64,000 nt of DNA, taken from contig NZ_JANFNG010000005.1 in NCBI RefSeq assembly GCF_024436035.1, positions 210,999 to 274,998 of the forward strand, given 5' to 3'. How positions within the stretch are numbered: the first letter of the stretch is position 1; the number at the start of each line of letters is the position of its first letter. Below the pieces are notes generated by a model. The model did not search any database. It was not told the DNA's origin and saw nothing but the letters and a program-made list of their open reading frames with translations. The position numbers and the translations under genes are program-made. Of the stretch, positions 58,901 to 64,000 are shown piece by piece. This DNA is from Streptomyces humicola (GTDB taxonomy: Bacteria > Actinomycetota > Actinomycetes > Streptomycetales > Streptomycetaceae).

Positions 58901-60295
58901 CCGATCGAGGACTGCAGCGGGATGGTGCCCCTCGGTCACGTAGGCGTGCACCGCGCTGCGTAGCTGGCCCATGACGCCGGCCGCCTCCCAGGCGTGGCCC
59001 TCCACGTCCCCGACCACCAGTGCCACCCGGCCGTCCGGCAGCGGGATCACGTCGTACCAGTCGCCGCCTGTGCCGGCACCGTCCTGAGCGGGGGAGTATC
59101 GGGCGGTGGTGGCCAGGTCCGGCACGTCCGGCAGGAGCGGCAGCATCCGCCGCTGCAGGCCCTGCGCCAGACGGTGCTCCGCCTCCGACAGCCCGACGCG
59201 TTCCAGGGCTGAGCCAAGGATGTCGCCCGCCATCGTCAGCAGTGCCTGCTCCTCCGGCTCCGGCTCGAACGTTTCCGGTTCGACACCCTCGGCGGCGAAG
59301 CCGAGCAGGAGGACGCCGACGGGACGGCCGCCGGCGCGTAGCGGCAGGATGGCCCAGGCCGGCATGGCGTCCAAGGGTGTCGGCGGCCTCCAGCGCCCGT
59401 GCAGCTGGCTCCGGGTGAGGAACGCCGGACCGGTGGTGAGGGCGTCGGCGACCGGCGTGCCGCCCTCGGCGGATGCGCCGTGAAGGCGTCCGGCCGCGCC
59501 GGGCTGCAGGCCGTTGTGGCCGACCACCCACAGCCGACCGTCGCCCACCGCCAGAAGGGCCACGGCGCCGGCCCCCAGCGGGTCCATGATCCGCAGCCGG
59601 GCCACGGACGCCACCTCCGCGCTGCTCAAGGCGCGCAGCAGGCGGGGGTAGAGCTTGTGAATGTGCCACAACATGCTGACGCGGTCGGACCCGATCACGC
59701 CGCCCAGGCCCCAGCCGCTGCCCGGCTGCGGCGGTCCGAGAACCGGGAACACCGGCACCCGCCTGCCCGAGCGCACCGCAATGCCCTTTTCCGCCAGCCG
59801 CGCCAGATCGGCGCTGAGTCGATCGCCGATCTCCCTCATCCGAGCGCACTGCTCCTGCTCGACGGGTCCGACACGCGCCGGGATCCTCACCACGGTCAGC
59901 GCGCCGTACCAGTCGCGGGCGTGGGTCAGCGGCGCAGAGGCGACCGAATAAGGCTTGGGCAGGATACGGGTGGTGCCGATCACCGAGCCGGCCGGAGGGA
60001 CCACGACCGGCTCGTTGATCAGCGCAACGTGCAGCGAGCGCAAGGCCGTGCTGGAGGCATACCCGCGGCTCATCTCCAGACGGTCCGGCATGAGGAACGT
60101 TTCCGGTGGGGAGCCGCAGACCAGCGCGGCATCCAGGTAGTCGCCGTCCTCGCTCACGCGGTAGATGATCCCGGCGACCGCGGATGACGCCTTCATCGCC
60201 TCCTGTAGAGCGTCGTACAACAGGCGGTCGAGGTCCTCCCGCCCCGCCTCTTCAGGAGAGCCAGTCGGTGTAGTGCGTGGAGCCAATGCGGGCAT
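55934..60295 (-). CDS. Multi-sensor protein with two PP2C/SpoIIE phosphatases and a HATPase domain
   Basis: About 1453 aa. Order: GAF (20-170), GAF (210-370), PP2C/SpoIIE 1 (395-625; GGDWYDV and VVGDVEGH carry metal Asp), HATPase_c of RsbW type (635-765; EIVTNALIHA N-box, GRGLIIVDALA), GAF (780-895), PAS (930-1010; LEGRFTYVSATAAALLG), GAF (1055-1215), PP2C/SpoIIE 2 (1225-1450; GGDFYDLV, VIGDVQGH, TDDIALLLIR). The protein could dephosphorylate anti-anti-sigma factors and bind or phosphorylate partners. ATG 60295 is preferred; ATG 60352 would overlap the upstream reductase by 101 bp. Confidence 0.85.
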   Translation of the reverse strand: MPALAPRTTPTGSPEEAGREDLDRLLYDALQEAMKASSAVAGIIYRVSEDGDYLDAALVCGSPPETFLMPDRLEMSRGYASSTALRSLHVALINEPVVVPPAGSVIGTTRILPKPYSVASAPLTHARDWYGALTVVRIPARVGPVEQEQCARMREIGDRLSADLARLAEKGIAVRSGRRVPVFPVLGPPQPGSGWGLGGVIGSDRVSMLWHIHKLYPRLLRALSSAEVASVARLRIMDPLGAGAVALLAVGDGRLWVVGHNGLQPGAAGRLHGASAEGGTPVADALTTGPAFLTRSQLHGRWRPPTPLDAMPAWAILPLRAGGRPVGVLLLGFAAEGVEPETFEPEPEEQALLTMAGDILGSALERVGLSEAEHRLAQGLQRRMLPLLPDVPDLATTARYSPAQDGAGTGGDWYDVIPLPDGRVALVVGDVEGHAWEAAGVMGQLRSAVHAYVTEGHHPAAVLDRAGANLAAQTSLLATCCVIRLDTADGSAEVALAGHPAPLVRWPDGRVEALQADSGVPLGAGGISCEPYRVSDLLLEPGCILMCRTNGVCPPGIPDADAHARQLLTDCAAASDCGCDLEGLADRILDRVPSPPVRRDDAVLLLAEFEGFRGDPQRGVRQMGIERHDLHGPETARRFIRQALEQWDMHDVAEDVELLGTEIVTNALIHADTTVTLRLRRYPDRIRVEVRDADATPPIPCGILGEEDTPNDGEHGRGLIIVDALASSWGSSPSGRGKITWADIPLPSPAAGPVRRTELDSLLERAVRDTGVHAGAVFLPASDGQALLLEATVGLPAEYLAPWFGVALSSPVPVAEAVREQRAVWLGDSQEFARRYPRTAIALPYPHAVAAAPILTGTTVWGALLLFWPGSDTAGSASPSPERVGAACRRLGRFLRDAADAGHAVGPGPLPRTLPQPPARRREPAEALAAADFAERLPEGSCSLDLEGRFTYVSATAAALLGISVPDLIGTRPWQSLPWSTDVAFEDRFRAAVVSRQPGYFGAMLPPDRWLAFELYPDGSGVSIRISPTGPGGASPAAPARTETFQREPIPLGEVYQVLYLSAALSEAVGVGDVVDLVTEEMLSAFGARTVALLAAEGGRMRVIGRRGYSPWLLEQFDGAPLTCSAPAVRVLATGVPSFFATFEELSRAYPPAPHQDGLHAWAFLPLIASGRPVGSCVFAFDRPHPFSDNERVVFTALAGLIAQALERAHLYDTSKELAQSLQAALLPDSLPDLPGLDVAARYLPSVRGMDIGGDFYDLVRVDDTTAVAVIGDVQGHNVNAAALMARVRPAIRSQAITGATPALALAHANRQLVEMDPGRFASCLYAHLDLARRRAVLATAGHPPPVLRHPDGHTELLPLPPGLLLGIDPDADYPSTEIPLTPGTVLALYTDGLVETPGVDMDDAMAGLAAQLSQASPQPMDRLATTLIDHARRTAPRTDDIALLLIRLATAA

Positions 60296-60983
60296 CCTTT
60301 CGAGCGGTGAGGACGTCGCCGTGGGCGGCGGCGAACAGGCCGGCGGTGTCATCGGTGACGACGGAACGCCCGTCGCCCTTGGTGGTCAGGGTGAGCCGGC
60401 CGAGTTCGTCGAGGGGGTAGACGTCGGGGCCTGCGATGTTGACGACGCCGTTCAGCGGGCTGCCTGCGGCGACTTCGGCGACACTGCGGGCGACATCCGC
60501 GGCGGCGATCGGCTGGATCGGCGTGCGTGGCAGGCGGACGGTGTCGCCCTCGGTGGTCATATCCAGGGTCGCGTCCATGAACTCCATGAACTGCGTGGCG
60601 CGGACGATGGAATATGGGATCGGCCCGGCCTTGAGGATGTCTTCCTGGAGCACCTTCGCCCGGTAGTAGTCCAGCTCGGGCACTTGGTCCGCGCCGACGA
60701 TCGAGAGGATGACGAAGTGCCCGACCCTGGCCTTCTCGCTCGCGGCAAGAAGGTTGTCCATCGAGGTCTGGAAGAAGGCGAGCGAGGCGTCGTCGAAGGT
60801 CGGGGAGTTCGTCAGGTTGATGACGACATCGGCGCCCGCCACGGCCGCGCCCAGCCCCTGGCCAGTAATGATGTCCACGCCTGTGGACAGGGAGTGCGGT
60901 ACGGCTTGGTGCCCGGCCGCGTTCAGGTTCTCCACGACCCGTGACCCGATCAGCCCGGTTCCGCCGATGACTGCGAACTTCAT
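60252..60983 (-). CDS. NmrA-like NAD(P)-binding reductase
   Basis: A 243-aa atypical SDR: MKFAVIGGTGLIGSRVVENL binds NAD(P), VINLTNSPTFDD and LSIVGADQVPELDYYRAKVL follow, then PYSIVRATQFMEFM, typical of NmrA/SDR_a5 proteins acting as quinone reductases or redox sensors. AAGGAG lies 6 nt before ATG 60983. Its 3' end overlaps the start of the phosphatase gene by 44 bp. Part of a minus-strand run headed by the TetR gene. Confidence 0.85.
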   Translation of the reverse strand: MKFAVIGGTGLIGSRVVENLNAAGHQAVPHSLSTGVDIITGQGLGAAVAGADVVINLTNSPTFDDASLAFFQTSMDNLLAASEKARVGHFVILSIVGADQVPELDYYRAKVLQEDILKAGPIPYSIVRATQFMEFMDATLDMTTEGDTVRLPRTPIQPIAAADVARSVAEVAAGSPLNGVVNIAGPDVYPLDELGRLTLTTKGDGRSVVTDDTAGLFAAAHGDVLTARKDARIGSTHYTDWLS

Positions 60984-61042
60984 GGCATGCTCCTTCTTTC
61001 GATGATTCACGCCCCATATACGCGTCATGAGGCTCTGATTGC

Positions 61043-61954
61043 CTAGATAACGGTGACGCCGGCGTCGCCGGGCTCCTGGGCTGTGGTGGTTGCGGTGCGG
61101 TAGAAGTCGGCTGCGGTGACGGTGGCGGGGACGCCGAGTTCGGCGGCGACCGCGGTGATCGCGGTGGCGCCGACGGTGAGGTCGGCTTGGCCGTCGGTGG
61201 TGAAATACGGTGCGATGAACGTCTCGTAGTGGGCTCGGGCTTCGTCTGCGGTGTGCCGGCCGAGGAATGTCTGCATGTGCCGCACCGTGGTGTCAGGTTC
61301 CTTGTGGACCACCTGCAGGGCGCGCCGGTGGGCTCGTACGACGGCCTGGACCGCGGGGTCGTCCGGGTGGATGTGGGTGGGGTCGACGGCCACACCTACG
61401 GTGGGGATCCGGAAATAGTCGCCGACCCAGGCCAGCACCTGCCAGCCGTGCTCGGCGGCCACCGCCTCCGGTGCCATGGTGCTGCCGACGTAGGCGGCGT
61501 CAATGCTGCCGTCGTGCAGCCCGCGCAGGTCCAGGCCGTAGTCGCCGGGCGAGCGGACGACGGTGTGGACGTCGCGGTCCGGGTCGAGGCCGGCCTGGCG
61601 CAGCACGATCCGGGCGAAGCACCCCGGTGCAGTGTGGGGGGCGTGCACCGCCAGCCGTTTGCCGGCCAGGTCGGCCAGGGAGGTCAGGCCGGGGCGGGCG
61701 AGGAACCAGAACAGCGGGCGCACGGTGTTGACTTGGAGTGCGACCCAGGGGGTGCCATGGGTCAGCCGGGTCAGCAGTGCCCGGCCGAGCCCGATGGTGG
61801 CGCAGTGGCGTAGCCGCTCCCCGTCCCAGGCGCAGCCGTCGCGCAGCGCGACGTGGACGCCCTCGTCGGCGTAGTAGCCCTCCTGGTCGGCGATGTAGGC
61901 GACCAGTTCCTCGTGCAGTCCGCGCCCGACATAGGCAAGATCGATCGTGTGCAT
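61043..61954 (-). CDS. NMT1/THI5-like substrate-binding-fold protein without signal peptide
   Basis: A 303-aa type 2 periplasmic-binding fold: IDLAYVGRGLHEELVAYIAD, LTSLADLAGKRLAVHAPHTA, YVGSTMAPEAVAAEHGWQVL and HMQTFLGRHTADEARAHYET match NMT1/SsuA-like proteins for nitrate, sulfonate, taurine or pyrimidine precursors. The N-terminus begins directly with strand 1, so it is predicted cytosolic, and no ABC permease or ATPase is adjacent. It may be an enzyme of the THI5 kind or a ligand sensor. Confidence 0.72.
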   Translation of the reverse strand: MHTIDLAYVGRGLHEELVAYIADQEGYYADEGVHVALRDGCAWDGERLRHCATIGLGRALLTRLTHGTPWVALQVNTVRPLFWFLARPGLTSLADLAGKRLAVHAPHTAPGCFARIVLRQAGLDPDRDVHTVVRSPGDYGLDLRGLHDGSIDAAYVGSTMAPEAVAAEHGWQVLAWVGDYFRIPTVGVAVDPTHIHPDDPAVQAVVRAHRRALQVVHKEPDTTVRHMQTFLGRHTADEARAHYETFIAPYFTTDGQADLTVGATAITAVAAELGVPATVTAADFYRTATTTAQEPGDAGVTVI

Positions 61955-62102
61955 GAACGTTTTTCCTTGATCGTGTCACCGCCATGCGTCCGCACGCGCC
62001 GCGGGAACTGCGGCCCATGGTGCTGAGGTGACGGTGTGTCGGATGAGATCCGGCCGTCGGCCGGACCGGGACGGTATGGCCTCGTGTGCGGGGGACAGGG
62101 GG

Positions 62103-62858
62103 TCAATCCATGGACATGCCGCCGTTGACCGCGGCCGTGGTGCCGGTCATGAAGGCGTTGTCCTCGCTGGTGTAGAAGGCGACCGCTTGGGCGACGTCGG
62201 CCGGGCGTGCCAGGCGGCCCACAGGGGTGAGGGCCACCTGCCGCTTCTTGATCTCCTCGTCGAGTGCGGACCCCATGCGGGTGTCCTCCACCGGGCCGGC
62301 TACGACGATGTTGACCGTGATGCCCTGCGGGCCCAGTTCCTGGGCGAGGTAGCGGGCGAACTGCTCCAGGGCGGCCTTGGCTGCGCCCAGTGCGATCATG
62401 CCCGCCCGGGGACGGCGGCTGAGTCCGGTGCTGATGTAGATGATGCGTCCCCAGCCCTGTTCGCTCATGGCGGGCAGGACGGCCTTGGTGACCGCGAACG
62501 CCGCATGCATCTCGGCGTCGATCTTTCCGCCCAGCTCTTCCCACGTCATGTCCTGGAACGACTTGACCGCATACGGGATGAGCGCGTTGTGCACGAGCAC
62601 GTCGATGCCGCCCCATGCCGCCCGGACCTGCTCGACCATGCTCTCGATCGCCGCTGCCTCGCGCACGTCGGCCTGCACGGCCATGGCCTGGCCGCCTGCG
62701 GCCTCGATGCCGGCCACGACCTCCTCGGCCGCCTTGCTGCTGCGCAGATAGTTGACCACCACGCGCATCCCTCGCGCTGCCAGAAGGCGCGCGGTGGCCG
62801 CACCGATTCCGCTGCTGGCCCCTGTCACCAATGCCACCCTGCCGGTTGCCCCTGTCAC
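62103..62858 (-). CDS. SDR-family protein lacking the catalytic Tyr
   Basis: A 251-aa classical SDR fold: GASSGIG (13-19), HNALIP in place of NNAG, Ser in YISTG, C-terminal TGTTAAVNGG. Where YxxxK is expected it reads ALGAAKAAL, i.e. Leu instead of Tyr with the Lys kept. Catalysis by the usual route is therefore doubtful, or another residue substitutes. ATG 62858 overlaps the TetR stop by 4 bp, so the two are coupled and the regulator may respond to the substrate. Confidence 0.8.
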   Translation of the reverse strand: MTGATGRVALVTGASSGIGAATARLLAARGMRVVVNYLRSSKAAEEVVAGIEAAGGQAMAVQADVREAAAIESMVEQVRAAWGGIDVLVHNALIPYAVKSFQDMTWEELGGKIDAEMHAAFAVTKAVLPAMSEQGWGRIIYISTGLSRRPRAGMIALGAAKAALEQFARYLAQELGPQGITVNIVVAGPVEDTRMGSALDEEIKKRQVALTPVGRLARPADVAQAVAFYTSEDNAFMTGTTAAVNGGMSMD

Positions 62859-63544
62859 AGGTCCACCTCCCGCTCATCATCGCGGGCCGTCGGAATGACC
62901 ACCCGGCGTTGCTCATCGTCGATGCCGGAATGTGCTGAGCGGATCGCCCCGTAGAGCACGGTGTCGACGGTCGCCCGCAGCAGATCGGCCGCTGTCCAGT
63001 CGAGTTCGCGCGGCAACCGCGAGTTGAGCAGCCGCTCCAACGCACCGCGCGTGATCTCACTCAGCAGCTCAGGCGGCGCCGGCAGCAGTCCCCGCCGGTG
63101 CCCGTCCCGGAACAGCTCGTCGAGCCGCCGGTAGACCACCGCGTCCACACGCTGCTCCACGTGCTGGCGCAGCATCGCGTCGCCCCGGCCCGCCGCGAGC
63201 TGAGCCGCGCCGATCCTGCCGAGTTCACTGCCTGCCGCGATCAGGAACCGCTGTACCCGCACACCGAACGGCTGTCCTTCCGTGTCCTCGGCCGCCGCCA
63301 GCAGCGTGCGCTCCACCGCCGCGAACTGCCGATCCAGCACCGCGGACAGCAGGCTGCGCTTGTCCGGGAAATGGCGGTAGATCGTCTTCTTGCTCATCCC
63401 GAGCTCACGAGCGAGATCGTCCATGCTCACCCGTGCGAGACCCGGCGCGAAGAACAGACGGCCGGCCGCCTCCACGATCAGGTCAGCACGCTGCCCGCCA
63501 CCCTCGGAAACTAGAGAAACTGATTTAGTTTCCATAGTTTTCAT
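62855..63544 (-). CDS. TetR-family transcriptional regulator
   Basis: A 229-aa regulator. The N-terminal HTH reads DLIVEAAGRLFFAPGLARVS then MDDLARELGMSKKTIYRHFP, a textbook TetR motif; the C-terminal domain (AQLAAGRGDAMLRQHVEQRV) is the ligand and dimer part. ATG 63544 has GGGGAG upstream; ATG 63535 is possible. First gene of the minus-strand run with the SDR and divergent from the AhpD-like gene. It probably represses both directions through the inverted repeat at its own 5' end. Confidence 0.9.
   Translation of the reverse strand: MKTMETKSVSLVSEGGGQRADLIVEAAGRLFFAPGLARVSMDDLARELGMSKKTIYRHFPDKRSLLSAVLDRQFAAVERTLLAAAEDTEGQPFGVRVQRFLIAAGSELGRIGAAQLAAGRGDAMLRQHVEQRVDAVVYRRLDELFRDGHRRGLLPAPPELLSEITRGALERLLNSRLPRELDWTAADLLRATVDTVLYGAIRSAHSGIDDEQRRVVIPTARDDEREVDL
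63506..63533. promoter_or_regulatory. Inverted repeat inside the start of the tetR gene
   Basis: GGAAACTA (63506-63513) and TAGTTTCC (63526-63533) are perfect arms with 12 bp between. The site spans about codons 4-13 of the regulator if ATG 63544 is used, and it is far more AT-rich than its surroundings. Plausible autoregulatory operator acting as a roadblock. Confidence 0.5.
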
Positions 63545-63690
63545 CGTGTCTCCCCACCCCTTCGCTGTCAAGGCACGCCTTCCGGGCATAGGACTACGTG
63601 ACGCACTCCAGCGGCACCCGGACCCTCGCCCCGAGGTGACGGCCAGGCCAGCTACCGCTCGAACGCACACCGCCTTCGTAAAGGAAGACC

Positions 63691-64000
63691 ATGACCAGCG
63701 TGAATCTCGGCAAGCAGCACCCTGCCACCTACAAGAACCTGGGGGCGCTCGGCGCGCAGGCCGACACCGCCGTGCAGGAGGCGGGGCTCGACCCGCTGCT
63801 GGCCGAGCTGGTGAAAATCCGTGTTTCGCAGCTCAACGGCTGCGCCTTCTGCCTGCGCATGCACACCCGCGACGCCCTCGCCAAGGGCGAGAGCACTGAC
63901 CGCCTCGCCGTCCTGGCCGCTTGGTGGGAGTCGCAATGCTTCACCCCCCAGGAACGCGCCGCCGTCGCCCTGGCCGAACAGGTCACCGAACTGACCGTCC
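63691..64000 (+). CDS. Carboxymuconolactone decarboxylase / AhpD-like protein, 3'-truncated by window edge
   Basis: The first 103 residues are visible. CAFCLRMH gives Cys51, Cys54 and His58, the CxxCxxxH motif of AhpD-type alkylhydroperoxidases, and YKNLGALGAQADTAVQEAGL with LVKIRVSQLNGC fits the family. AAGGAAG precedes ATG 63691. It removes peroxides or acts in disulfide exchange. Divergent from tetR, hence probably part of its regulon. Confidence 0.85.
   Translation, partial: MTSVNLGKQHPATYKNLGALGAQADTAVQEAGLDPLLAELVKIRVSQLNGCAFCLRMHTRDALAKGESTDRLAVLAAWWESQCFTPQERAAVALAEQVTELTV

Overview
The window is high-GC actinobacterial DNA, most likely Streptomyces. Genes are densely packed with ATGA or TGATG stop/start overlaps, GTG starts are frequent, a rare TTA codon lies inside a biosynthetic gene, and the family content is typical of the genus (F420-dependent LLM oxidoreductase, DUF6338, SpoIIE phosphatases, deazaflavin-dependent nitroreductases). 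Many truncated genes and insertion-sequence remnants after 18 kb suggest accessory DNA such as a chromosome arm. That placement is inference.

Region 1 (1-18.1 kb) is a biosynthetic gene cluster. One long minus-strand operon (15837 down to 382) carries a class II DAHP synthase, an ACP, three intact ketosynthases each followed at once by a degenerate KS-like partner, a benzoate-CoA-ligase-like enzyme, a FabI-type reductase, a second ACP, a FabG-type ketoreductase, an alpha/beta hydrolase, an F420-type LLM oxidoreductase, an FAD monooxygenase and a methyltransferase. A PhzE-like aminodeoxyisochorismate/anthranilate synthase is divergent on the right, and a truncated hotdog thioesterase enters from the left. 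Read together, this is a reducing type II PKS with its own shikimate-branch supply of an aminated aryl unit, probably loaded by the ligase. No dehydratase is in view.

Region 2 (18.1-31.6 kb) is accessory. It holds an IS110 remnant, a frameshifted UPF0158 gene, a 238-bp element with 24-bp terminal inverted repeats, a DUF6338 membrane protein with a small acidic partner, and a convergent two-gene operon. That operon encodes a 1181-aa membrane / beta-helix / CbbX-type AAA protein and a 1638-aa TPR-CHAT (caspase-like) protein. Two related ~100-bp sequences in direct orientation (18.15 and 30.26 kb) bracket the region. Gene fragments follow at 29.4-31.5 kb.

Region 3 (31.5-55.9 kb) looks like an acid, ion and copper stress island: DUF2752 protein, ClC channel (frameshifted), MarR regulator, PCuAC-like lipoprotein, two copies of a deazaflavin nitroreductase plus zinc-ribbon pair, HPP protein, SulP transporter, CsoR repressor with a P-type H+-ATPase, YncE-like propeller, glutamate decarboxylase, DUF4118 protein, CaCA exchanger, CtaG (frameshifted), a truncated DyP peroxidase and a Met-rich membrane protein. 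A 13-bp palindrome TTGC-N5-GCAA recurs upstream of several of these genes and is a candidate operator for the local MarR. ClC, H+-ATPase and glutamate decarboxylase together fit proton-stress defence.

Region 4 (55.9-64 kb) holds a 1453-aa sensor with two PP2C/SpoIIE phosphatase domains around an anti-sigma-type ATPase domain, an NmrA-like reductase, an NMT1-like binding protein without a signal peptide, an SDR lacking the catalytic Tyr, a TetR regulator, and a divergent AhpD-like protein cut by the window end.
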